Below, in pieces: positions 13,391 through 21,443 of a stretch of 64,000 bases of DNA (position 1 is the stretch's first letter; every line of letters begins with the position of its first letter). The notes below the pieces were generated by a model. That model was given only the letters and a program-made list of their open reading frames with translations. It was not told where the DNA came from and searched no databases. The stretch comes from Polycladidibacter stylochi. GTDB lineage: Bacteria > Pseudomonadota > Alphaproteobacteria > Rhizobiales > Stappiaceae. Both the position numbers and the translations under genes were made by a program. The DNA lies in NCBI RefSeq assembly GCF_001562055.1, contig NZ_LLWE01000024.1:532672-596671 (forward strand), given 5' to 3'.

Positions 13391-13881
13391 TGCAACCCGG
13401 TAATGTCTTGACCTTTCAGCAGGATCCGGAAACACAAGCAGTGCATGCTACGGCTCTCGCTATTGGTTGCCAAGGCATCTTGATTCGTGGCAATTCTGGC
13501 TCTGGAAAAAGCTCTCTAGCACTCTCACTAATTAAGATGGCTCAGTTAAATGGGCGATATGCAGCGTTAATTGCGGATGATAGGTGCTATTTAACAGCGA
13601 TCAATAACCATCTATTGGCTCAATGCCCGAAGCCCTTGCTTGGCCTATTAGAGCTGCGTGGGCTCGGGCTAATAAAAATGCCCTTTTTACGGCAAGCTCC
13701 CATACACTTCCTTGTCGATTTGACCCATAAAAACGATATAGAACGTTTTCCAGAGCAAGATAATAAGCATAAAAGCGTTTTGGGTATTACTCTGCCTTAT
13801 CAACAGCTAGAAGCAAACAACAGTGAGTTTGCGGCAAGATTACTGTTACAGGCACTAGAAGCCGTTTCACACGAAGACTAA
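13387..13881 (+). CDS. hprK: HPr kinase/phosphorylase, short alphaproteobacterial form
   Basis: The 164-residue protein has the P-loop GNSGSGKSS at residues 35-43, the acidic motif IADDRC (Asp64-Asp65) and the HprK signature ELRGLGLIKM. The roughly 130-residue N-terminal domain of Firmicute HprK is absent, as is usual in Alphaproteobacteria. HprK phosphorylates HPr on a serine, and HPr encoded 1 kb downstream keeps a Ser at the expected place. The gene overlaps chvG by four bases. In this group the protein is regulatory, tying the PTS to two-component signalling, rather than part of sugar uptake. Confidence 0.93.
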   Translation: MMQPGNVLTFQQDPETQAVHATALAIGCQGILIRGNSGSGKSSLALSLIKMAQLNGRYAALIADDRCYLTAINNHLLAQCPKPLLGLLELRGLGLIKMPFLRQAPIHFLVDLTHKNDIERFPEQDNKHKSVLGITLPYQQLEANNSEFAARLLLQALEAVSHED

Positions 13882-13984
13882 AATGCGCTATCCTTGTTAG
13901 CTGTCAACTTTCTTATCGGACCAATCGTGGCTTGATTTGATAGTAATTGGCATTATCTTCAAAGATAAAGGGTTTGCGGTACAT

Positions 13985-14389
13985 ATGATAGGTCTGGTCC
14001 TTGTTACCCACGGTCGCTTGGCCGAAGAGTTTAAATCGGCGCTTGAGCATGTCGTCGGGCCACAAGAGCAAATAGCTACAATTTGTATTGGGCCTGATGA
14101 TGACATGGAGCAAAGGCGCCAGGACATCCTCAATTCGGTACAGTCGGTTAATCAGGGGCAAGGCGTTGTTTTGCTCACCGATATGTTTGGCGGCACCCCG
14201 TCTAACTTAGCCATTTCCGTTATGGAAGGTGGCTCTATTGAAGTTGTGGCGGGCGTTAATTTGCCTATGCTCATCAAACTAGCCAGTGTTCGTAGTGATC
14301 TATCGCTTGCAGATGCCGTTGAAGAAGCACGCAATGCGGGACAAAAGTACATATCAGTCGCTAGCCAGGTACTATCCGGACAATCGTAG
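13985..14389 (+). CDS. PTS EIIA component, mannose family (regulatory)
   Basis: The 134-residue protein is an EIIA-Man fold: the N-terminal strand IGLVLVTHGRLAEEF carries the phospho-His (His9), and LLTDMFGGTPSNLAI follows. The ATG at 13985 matches family N-termini and has an AAAGGG stretch upstream; the longer open frame to 13937 adds unrelated residues. No EIIB or EIIC partner is nearby. In Rhizobiales this protein, with HprK and HPr, ends a phospho-relay fed by PTS-Ntr EI and serves as a regulator rather than a permease subunit. Confidence 0.92.
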   Translation: MIGLVLVTHGRLAEEFKSALEHVVGPQEQIATICIGPDDDMEQRRQDILNSVQSVNQGQGVVLLTDMFGGTPSNLAISVMEGGSIEVVAGVNLPMLIKLASVRSDLSLADAVEEARNAGQKYISVASQVLSGQS

Positions 14390-14413
14390 GGCATTGAAAA
14401 GGAATAAAAAAAC

Positions 14414-14683
14414 TTGCTTGAACGCAATCTGACAATTGTCAATCAGCGCGGGCTGCATGCGCGCGCTTCAGCAAAACTTGTGAAACTGGTAGAAACATTT
14501 GACGCCGAGGTGAATGTTTCAAAAGACGGTCAAACAGTGGGTGGGACTTCCATAATGGGGTTGATGATGCTCGCTGCTTCTCCTGGCTGCTCTATTAAAG
14601 TATGCGTTAGCGGGGCGCAAAGCCAACAAGCCTTGGATGCGATTTCAGCGTTGGTTGAAGATGGTTTTGGTGAGAGGGATTGA
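14414..14683 (+). CDS. ptsH: Phosphocarrier protein HPr
   Basis: The 89-residue HPr starts at a TTG, positioned eight bases after AAGGAAT. The active-site motif is RGLHARAS with His15 (phosphorylated by EI), and GGTSIMGLMML carries Ser46, the target of HprK. It follows the EIIA gene by 24 bases and closes the chvI-chvG-hprK-EIIA-HPr cluster. Confidence 0.95.
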   Translation: MLERNLTIVNQRGLHARASAKLVKLVETFDAEVNVSKDGQTVGGTSIMGLMMLAASPGCSIKVCVSGAQSQQALDAISALVEDGFGERD

Positions 14684-14861
14684 GAATTAGCAGATTGTAG
14701 ATTTGTAATCTCATAATACCATATAAAGATACCTTTATATCGTTATTGCCATCGATATGAAAGTTGGTCTATAAGCATTTTGATTCTGAGTTGCTACTCT
14801 GGACTATTCGGCTCGGCAGAGTTCGTGATCGTCGAGATGCTGTTATAAGGACCTAATTATC

Positions 14862-16262
14862 ATGACAATCACTGCTGACTTTAAAGTCAAAGACCTTTCC
14901 TTGGCCGAATGGGGCCGTACTGAAATTGAAATTGCTGAAACCGAAATGCCAGGCCTTATGGCTTGCCGTGAAGAATTTGGTTCTTCGCAGCCATTGAAAG
15001 GTGCACGCATCGCCGGTTCGTTGCACATGACTATTCAAACAGCCGTGTTAATTGAGACACTGGTTGCCTTGGGTGCCGAAGTTCGCTGGGCTTCTTGCAA
15101 TATTTTCTCTACTCAAGATCAAGCTGCAGCTGCGATAGCTGCCAAGGGCATTCCTGTTTTTGCCGAAAAGGGTGAAACACTGGAAGAATACTGGTCTTAT
15201 GCTGATAAGATTTTTGATTGGGGAAATGGCGAAACGGCCAATATGATTTTGGACGATGGCGGCGATGCCACGCTGATGATCTTGCTGGGTGCAAAAGCAG
15301 AGAAAGACCCATCGGTGTTGGACAACCCTTCCAACGAAGAAGAAGTTGCGCTGTTTAACACTATAAAACAACGTCTTGAGCGTAATCCAGGTTACTATTC
15401 TAAGGTTAAAGCGAATATTCAGGGCGTTTCAGAAGAAACGACTACGGGTGTTTTACGTCTCTATGAAATGCAGCGGAACGGCGAATTACCTTTCCCTGCA
15501 ATCAACGTCAATGACAGTGTAACCAAGTCTAAATTCGATAACCGTTATGGCTGTCGCGAATCGCTTGTTGACGGTATTCGCCGCGGCACTGATGTTATGA
15601 TGGCTGGTAAAGTGGCTGTTGTTGCAGGATACGGCGATGTGGGTAAAGGCTCTGCTCAATCCTTAGTGGGTGCCGGTGCCCGGGTGATTGTGACCGAAAT
15701 CGACCCGATCTGTGCTCTACAAGCTTCTATGGATGGTTATGAAGTAAAAACCATGGAAGAGGCTGTTAAAGAAGGCGATATCTTTGTTACTTGTACCGGT
15801 AACAAAGACGTTATTCGTGCCGATCATATGCGCGAAATGAAAGACATGGCAATTGTGTGTAACATTGGCCACTTCGACAATGAAATTCAGGTTGCCGCAC
15901 TGAAAAACTACAAATGGCGTAATGTGAAGCCACAAGTGGATATGATCGAGTATCCAGATGGTAAGAGATTGATTCTATTGTCAGAAGGCCGCCTCGTTAA
16001 CCTTGGTAATGCAACAGGTCATCCGTCTTTCGTTATGTCTGCCAGCTTCACGAACCAGGTTTTGGCACAGATCGAGTTGTATAAAAATGGCGATAACTAC
16101 AAGAATGAAGTTTACGTACTGCCAAAGCAGCTAGACGAAAAAGTGGCTCGCCTGCATTTGAAAAAGCTAGGTGTAACACTAACAGAACTTAGCGATGAGC
16201 AGGCCTCTTACTTGGGTATTGAAAAAAGCGGACCGTTCAAATCTGAGCACTACAAGTACTAG
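14862..16262 (+). CDS. ahcY: Adenosylhomocysteinase
   Basis: The enzyme hydrolyses S-adenosylhomocysteine to adenosine and homocysteine with a tightly bound NAD. The 466-residue protein has [27 protein letters not shown] (substrate Lys/Asp), the NAD-binding [12 protein letters not shown], and the C-terminal ending KSEHYKY with the cofactor-contacting Lys/Tyr. The length is usual for bacterial forms with the extra insert. An AAGGACC site precedes the ATG. The 178-base leader holds no SAH riboswitch that I can recognise. Confidence 0.98.
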   Translation: MTITADFKVKDLSLAEWGRTEIEIAETEMPGLMACREEFGSSQPLKGARIAGSLHMTIQTAVLIETLVALGAEVRWASCNIFSTQDQAAAAIAAKGIPVFAEKGETLEEYWSYADKIFDWGNGETANMILDDGGDATLMILLGAKAEKDPSVLDNPSNEEEVALFNTIKQRLERNPGYYSKVKANIQGVSEETTTGVLRLYEMQRNGELPFPAINVNDSVTKSKFDNRYGCRESLVDGIRRGTDVMMAGKVAVVAGYGDVGKGSAQSLVGAGARVIVTEIDPICALQASMDGYEVKTMEEAVKEGDIFVTCTGNKDVIRADHMREMKDMAIVCNIGHFDNEIQVAALKNYKWRNVKPQVDMIEYPDGKRLILLSEGRLVNLGNATGHPSFVMSASFTNQVLAQIELYKNGDNYKNEVYVLPKQLDEKVARLHLKKLGVTLTELSDEQASYLGIEKSGPFKSEHYKY

Positions 16263-16293
16263 AATAAAAACTTCAGATACTGACAGGAATAGC

Positions 16294-16327
16294 AGAGGCG
16301 GCCTTATGCGGGGCCGTCTTCTTTTTT
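16294..16327 (+). terminator. Rho-independent terminator of ahcY
   Basis: GGCGGCC pairs with GGCCGTC around a seven-base loop and is followed by TTCTTTTTT, about 30 bases after the ahcY stop. Confidence 0.88.
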
Positions 16328-16498
16328 AGCTAATGCGGATTAGTCACAGAGCTACGGGGAAAACCCTGTCGAAAACATACAGGGCCTTATACACACACAC
16401 TAATCGGGTTATGGTTAATTCGAATCGGTTCAGGGGTCATGAGTAACCGGTTCAATGCTCTGAATAGAGTGAAGCGGCGGCAAAATTTGGGGGCATGA

Positions 16499-19015
16499 AT
16501 GCCAAGACTAAAGCACACGGGCACACGCGGTTATGCGTTGTGGCGGGTGAAGCAATATCAACTTGTCTATGCGTTAGGAATTTTTTCCGTTGCTCTTTTA
16601 CTTGCCATCAGCTTTTCATCAACAGTGGCTGCCCTGCCGTCTCCCGAGTCAACATCAACAAATCCAATTCAGATTTTATGGTTGGCTTCATTAGCCGGCG
16701 CACTTTTGTTTGCCGTTATCTGCGGATATCTATGGTTGACGTACAGCCGACGGGTAAACTTACAGCTCTCTAATTTGGAGAATAAATACGCTCAAGCAAA
16801 AGTCAAAATCGACAACCTGGAGGCCTTGCTGGAAACAGAAGAAAGCTTAACGCTGGTATGGGATCAAGGGAATGTAAGACCTAGGCTGCTTGGGCAGGCG
16901 ATTAAAACAGCGGAAATACCTATTGGACTTGAGCAAATTCTGGAATTTGAAGAGTGGCTGGAGCCGGTATCTGCTGAAGCGCTAAGAGCACGCCTAGAGC
17001 ATTTAAGGGCACACGGAGAGTTTTTCAGAGTAATATTGACCACATTAGATGGAACCTATCTGGAAGTGACAGGGTGTCCAGCTGGAGCCTGTGTGGTGGT
17101 CCGCCTCAGAGATTTAAGTGATGATCGAGAGCTAAGTGCCAAGCTCAATGACCGCAATAGCTTACTTCAGCAGCAACAAGAATCGCTGCGTTCTCTGCTG
17201 GATTGCTTTAAAGGTCCGGCTTGGCAGCGAGACGATGAAAATAAACTGATTTGGATTAATGAAGCTTATGTTGAGGCTGTAGAGGCCACAGGCTTATCTG
17301 AGGTTATTGAAAAACAAATTGAGCTGCTTGATGGAAAAGGCCGCCAGAGGCTATCGGGTTTACGATCAGGTAATGGCCTTTTCAATGCGCCGATGCCAGT
17401 TGTAACCGGTGGTGAGCGCCGTATCTTTGATGTTACTGACGTAAAGCGCACTAACGGTTCTGCTGGTCTTGCACTTGATATAAGCGAGTTAGAGCAGGCC
17501 CAAAAAGAATTACGCCGTACACTGGATTATCATTCACGGACTTTGGATCAATTACGTACAGCCGTTGCTATCTTTACAGCAGATCGACGACTGCAATTTT
17601 ATAATGCAGCTTATGCAGACTTGTTTGATTTGGATGTTGCGCTACTGGAAACCTGCCCAACAGAAGAGATAATTCTTGATACAATTCGAGCTAATCGCAA
17701 GTTGCCTGAACAGGCGGACTACCGCTCTTGGCGTGACAAGCATTTGCAAGCCTATCAGGCCCCGGATCCGCAAGATGACTGGTGGCATTTGCCCGATGGC
17801 CAAACTCTCCGAATAATTACCAGTCCACATCCTCAGGGTGGGGTAACGTACGTATTTGAAAATGTTACCGAGCAGTTAAACCTTGAAAGCCGTTATAACG
17901 CATTGATCAGAGTGCAAGGCGAAACCCTTGATAATTTAAGTGAGGCCGTTGCTGTATTCGGGTCTGACGGGCGTTTGCGTCTTTGGAACCCTACATTTTC
18001 AAGTATTTGGCGGTTACCGGCAGAGCACCTGCAAGATGAGCCACATATTTCCCAGTTAATCGCCAAGAGTAGTGCTTTTTTTGCCGAAAACGAAGCATGG
18101 CAGGGCATGGCTGGGGGAATAACTGGCCTTGTTGAAGCACGCACCAATCTTACAGGCCGTATGGAGCGCGTTGATGGTGTCATTGTTGATTATGCTGCCG
18201 TGCCTTTGCCGGATGGTAGCTCGCTATTAACATTCGTTGATGTGACTGATAGTGTTAATGTAGAGCGTGCTTTAACAGATAAAAACGCAGCACTTCAAAA
18301 AGCTGACCAACTGAAAAATGCCTTTATTGAGCATGTGAACTATGAGCTGCGCTCGCCGCTCACCAATATTATTGGCTTTACCCAGTTGCTGGCCGATCCG
18401 ACCTTTGGGCCGCTTTCGGAGCGGCAGAGAGAGTATTTGCAGTATATTGAAAGCTCTTCGGAAACATTGCTTACGATAATCAACGATATTCTTGATCTGG
18501 CGACTGTTGATGCCGGTATTATGGAGCTGGATATCACGAAGGTTGATATTGCAAATACTGTGCAAGAAGCCACCGAGGGTTTACGTGACCGCTTGCAAGA
18601 AAGTGGTGTAGGACTACAAACAAAGCTTCCTGAGGGGTTGGGTGTGTTTAAAGCCGATGCCCGCCGGTTACGCCAAATATTGTTTAACCTTATTTCGAAC
18701 GCCATTAGATTTTCGCAAACGGGCGGCGAGGTTCTGGTTGCCTGTCAGCGCGATGCATCAAGCGTTACATTTACGGTTACCGACTACGGTGTTGGCATTC
18801 CAAAAGAGATGCTGGACAGCGTATTTTCCAGGTTTGTGACGCAAGAAAACGGTGGCGGTAAGCAAGGCGCAGGTTTAGGGCTGGCAATTGTGAAAAGTTT
18901 TGTCGAATTGCATGGTGGCAAGGTTGAAATTACGTCGCAAGAAGGTGTAGGCACAACTGTGACCTGCATTTTTCCGCTCACGCCAACGACTGGACAGTTG
19001 GAAGCAGCCGAGTAA
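16499..19015 (+). CDS. divL: DivL-like PAS sensor kinase with Tyr replacing the phospho-His
   Basis: The 838-residue protein has two membrane helices (residues about 23-45 and 60-82), a coiled coil, several PAS-like domains between about 150 and 590, and a HisKA/HATPase core. The H-box reads FIEHVNYELRSPLTNIIGF: position 615, the phospho-acceptor, is Tyr rather than His. The ATP-binding boxes (NLISNAIRFSQTGG, DYGVGIP, GAGLGLAIVKSFVELHGG) are intact. This is the hallmark of DivL, which in Caulobacter senses DivK and steers the CckA-CtrA pathway rather than acting as an ordinary kinase. A GGGGG stretch precedes the ATG. It sits upstream of tsaE, as in many Rhizobiales. Identification is by H-box and architecture; function is by analogy. 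Confidence 0.92.
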   Translation: MPRLKHTGTRGYALWRVKQYQLVYALGIFSVALLLAISFSSTVAALPSPESTSTNPIQILWLASLAGALLFAVICGYLWLTYSRRVNLQLSNLENKYAQAKVKIDNLEALLETEESLTLVWDQGNVRPRLLGQAIKTAEIPIGLEQILEFEEWLEPVSAEALRARLEHLRAHGEFFRVILTTLDGTYLEVTGCPAGACVVVRLRDLSDDRELSAKLNDRNSLLQQQQESLRSLLDCFKGPAWQRDDENKLIWINEAYVEAVEATGLSEVIEKQIELLDGKGRQRLSGLRSGNGLFNAPMPVVTGGERRIFDVTDVKRTNGSAGLALDISELEQAQKELRRTLDYHSRTLDQLRTAVAIFTADRRLQFYNAAYADLFDLDVALLETCPTEEIILDTIRANRKLPEQADYRSWRDKHLQAYQAPDPQDDWWHLPDGQTLRIITSPHPQGGVTYVFENVTEQLNLESRYNALIRVQGETLDNLSEAVAVFGSDGRLRLWNPTFSSIWRLPAEHLQDEPHISQLIAKSSAFFAENEAWQGMAGGITGLVEARTNLTGRMERVDGVIVDYAAVPLPDGSSLLTFVDVTDSVNVERALTDKNAALQKADQLKNAFIEHVNYELRSPLTNIIGFTQLLADPTFGPLSERQREYLQYIESSSETLLTIINDILDLATVDAGIMELDITKVDIANTVQEATEGLRDRLQESGVGLQTKLPEGLGVFKADARRLRQILFNLISNAIRFSQTGGEVLVACQRDASSVTFTVTDYGVGIPKEMLDSVFSRFVTQENGGGKQGAGLGLAIVKSFVELHGGKVEITSQEGVGTTVTCIFPLTPTTGQLEAAE

Positions 19016-19046
19016 AACAAACCCGACATAACCCACTGGATACCCC

Positions 19047-20540
19047 ATGCAATTCTTTTTTGCCTCCCAGCATGAAACCGAGCTGTTTGCACAGGATTTA
19101 GCTGAATTTTTACAACAAGGTGATGTCGTCACATTGCAGGGTGATCTAGGAACGGGCAAGTCAACGATTTCTCGTGCTATGTTGCGCTACTTGGCAAATG
19201 ATAAAATGCTTGAGGTGCCAAGCCCGACCTTCACACTTGTGCAAGCCTACGAATTGCAGCGGCTAACAATTGCCCATTACGACCTTTATCGCTTGGAAGA
19301 ACCTGAAGAGCTAGAGGAACTCGGGCTTGAGGATTATCTGGAAGTTGGTGCTGCTTTAATCGAATGGCCGCAGATGGGAGACGAAAGCTATTGGCCGCAT
19401 GCTCTACATCTTTCAATAAAAGAAACAGCGAGCCCTGTTGAGCGGATAATAAATGTAAGTTCAAGCGAGCCGAAATGGATCGAACGCCTTGAGAGACTGG
19501 CAGCCCGCCGCCAATGCCTACAAGATGCCCATTGGCAAAGTGCTGAGCGTTTGCCGCTGAAAGGCGATGCTTCAGCACGCAGCTATATCAAGCTTGTCAA
19601 GCAAGATGGCTCAACGGCACTGCTAATGGACAATCCGGCGCGTAACAATGAGCCCGCGGATACGGCGGGAAAAGCTTATAGCCAGCAGGTTCATTTGGCA
19701 CAAAGTAACGAAGCTTTTTTGGCTATCGGGAAACTATTAAAGGCACATGGTTTTAAAACGCCTGATCTGTTCGGCGTGAATACAGAAAAAGGTATAGCTC
19801 TACTGCAGGATTTAGGTGCGCAGGGTTTAGTCAGCCCAAGTGGTGAAATAATTACCAGCAGGTACCGTGCGGCTATTGAGCTACTAGCCCATATGCATGA
19901 AATTGATTGGCCGCAAAAGGTAGCGATTACAGCGCACAGTGACTATACAGTCCAGCAGTATGACTGCGAAGCTTTCTACCATGAAGCCGCGCTCTTTTTG
20001 CGCTGGTACCTTCCCTACAAAAAGGGTGATAAGCTTCCTCCTGAACTTGAACAAAATTTCAAAGATGAGTGGCAACGATTGCTCGCTGGGCTCAAAGGGG
20101 CTCCAACATCGCTTGTTTTACGCGATTTTCATTCTCCAAACATATTGTGGCAACCTGATGAGGAGGGGATACGCCGCCTTGGCTTGATTGACTTTCAAGA
20201 TGCACTTATTGGCCCTCAAGCCTATGATGTTGCATCTTTGATTTATGATGTACGGGTCGAAATGCCGGTAGAGCTGCAAGAAGAACTCACCAGTTACTAC
20301 ATCGAATTGCGAAAAATGGCGAAGCCAGACTTTGATGTAAAAGCATGCCATGCACAAGTTGCTCTGCTGGCGGCACAACGTAATACTAAAATTTTAGGGG
20401 GCTTTGTTCGTCTTGACCGCGCCTATGGAAAAGCCCAATATTTGAATTTGGTGCCGCGGGTTGAGCGCTATTTGCAACGATCTGTGAACCATCCGGACTT
20501 GTCTGGCTTAAAACAGCTTCTCAATGTCATAATTAAGTGA
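19047..20540 (+). CDS. tsaE-amgK: Fused TsaE (t6A ATPase) and AmgK-type sugar kinase
   Basis: One 497-residue frame joins two proteins. Residues 1 to about 150 are TsaE, the ATPase of the tRNA t6A37 machine: Walker A GDLGTGKST at 32-40, SPTFTLVQAYE, and HYDLYRL. Residues about 160-497 are an aminoglycoside-phosphotransferase-fold kinase with the catalytic loop LRDFHSPNILW (Asp360, Asn365) and LIDFQD (Asp382). The MurU gene follows directly, so this half is probably AmgK, the anomeric kinase that phosphorylates N-acetylmuramate and GlcNAc in cell-wall recycling. The two halves share no evident pathway. I see no frameshift and the junction is a continuous open frame. The fusion is known in Rhizobiales. 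Confidence 0.92.
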   Translation: MQFFFASQHETELFAQDLAEFLQQGDVVTLQGDLGTGKSTISRAMLRYLANDKMLEVPSPTFTLVQAYELQRLTIAHYDLYRLEEPEELEELGLEDYLEVGAALIEWPQMGDESYWPHALHLSIKETASPVERIINVSSSEPKWIERLERLAARRQCLQDAHWQSAERLPLKGDASARSYIKLVKQDGSTALLMDNPARNNEPADTAGKAYSQQVHLAQSNEAFLAIGKLLKAHGFKTPDLFGVNTEKGIALLQDLGAQGLVSPSGEIITSRYRAAIELLAHMHEIDWPQKVAITAHSDYTVQQYDCEAFYHEAALFLRWYLPYKKGDKLPPELEQNFKDEWQRLLAGLKGAPTSLVLRDFHSPNILWQPDEEGIRRLGLIDFQDALIGPQAYDVASLIYDVRVEMPVELQEELTSYYIELRKMAKPDFDVKACHAQVALLAAQRNTKILGGFVRLDRAYGKAQYLNLVPRVERYLQRSVNHPDLSGLKQLLNVIIK

Positions 20541-20605
20541 CTCTTTTTGTTGCATAATAGCAAAAGCTGTGCCCGCTAAAGTTTATTAGGAATGGAAAAC
20601 GATTG

Positions 20606-21340
20606 ATGAAATCTAAAGGCTCTCAACACCCTCAGGCTGCAATTGTCCTTTCTGCAGGCTATGGAAAGCGAATGCGCCCGTTGACGGCCACAACGCCAAA
20701 GCCGCTTATTAATGTTGCTGGAAAATCAATGCTACAAAGAGCTATTGATACCCTGAAAGAAGCGCAGATAAAAAAGTGTGTTGTAAACGTGCATTATCTA
20801 GCAGATTTAGTTGAGATTCACGCAAGCAAGGCCACTGGCATAAAAATTGAAATATCCGATGAGCGCGACGAGCTGTTGGAAACGGGCGGTGGTATAAAAA
20901 AAGCGCTCCCGCAACTTGGGCAGGAGCCCTTTGTGGTTATGAATTCAGACAGTTTCTGGTTGGAAGGGGTGAAGCCAAATCTGACAGCGCTGTTTGAAGC
21001 ATGGAAGCCCGAATATATGGATGTGCTTTTGCTTATGGCAGCGGCGGTTGATGCTGTTGGTTATGAAGGCCGCGGTGATTATGAGCTTGATAAGCAAGGG
21101 GGGCTCACCAGTCGTGATGAACGGGCAGTTGCGCCCTACATATACTCCGGGATTGCAATAATGAAGCCCGAATTGTTTGCAAACACGCCTGATGGTGGCT
21201 TTTCCTTGAAGCAGGTATTCGATCAGGCTGAAGCCAAAAAACGCCTTTATGGGGTGGAAGGTGATGGAACCTGGCTTCATGTGGGGACCCCAGAGGGCCT
21301 TGAAGAAGCAGAGCGTGCGATTACCTTAAGCGCGGCTTGA
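20606..21340 (+). CDS. murU: N-acetylmuramate alpha-1-phosphate uridylyltransferase
   Basis: The 244-residue nucleotidyltransferase has the signature LSAGYGKRMRPLTATTPKPL, MNSDSFW with the metal-binding Asp, and LHVGTPEGLEEAE near the end. Position after AmgK identifies it as MurU, which makes UDP-MurNAc from MurNAc-1-phosphate and so bypasses de novo synthesis (and fosfomycin-sensitive MurA). A generic sugar-nucleotide transferase would look similar, so the context is decisive. An upstream TTG at 20603 adds one residue; the ATG at 20606 is preferred. Confidence 0.88.
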   Translation: MKSKGSQHPQAAIVLSAGYGKRMRPLTATTPKPLINVAGKSMLQRAIDTLKEAQIKKCVVNVHYLADLVEIHASKATGIKIEISDERDELLETGGGIKKALPQLGQEPFVVMNSDSFWLEGVKPNLTALFEAWKPEYMDVLLLMAAAVDAVGYEGRGDYELDKQGGLTSRDERAVAPYIYSGIAIMKPELFANTPDGGFSLKQVFDQAEAKKRLYGVEGDGTWLHVGTPEGLEEAERAITLSAA

Positions 21341-21345
21341 TATTA

Positions 21346-21376
21346 AATAGGCCTGCTAGCGATAAACAGGCCTATT
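21346..21376. terminator. Hairpin after murU
   Basis: A perfect ten-base stem AATAGGCCTG / CAGGCCTATT with an 11-base loop lies just after the murU stop. It lacks a T tract, so it may be a weak terminator or an mRNA-stabilising structure. Confidence 0.5.
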
Positions 21377-21443
21377 ATAACTTGCATTCCCACAGGGCCT
21401 CTAGGCATAACAGAACCACCAGTTTGCAGGGGTGGAGGTTTTG

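Noticed and set aside
14684..14861. A possible SAH riboswitch before ahcY
   Set aside because: Some pairing is possible, but I could not fit the conserved SAH riboswitch core.
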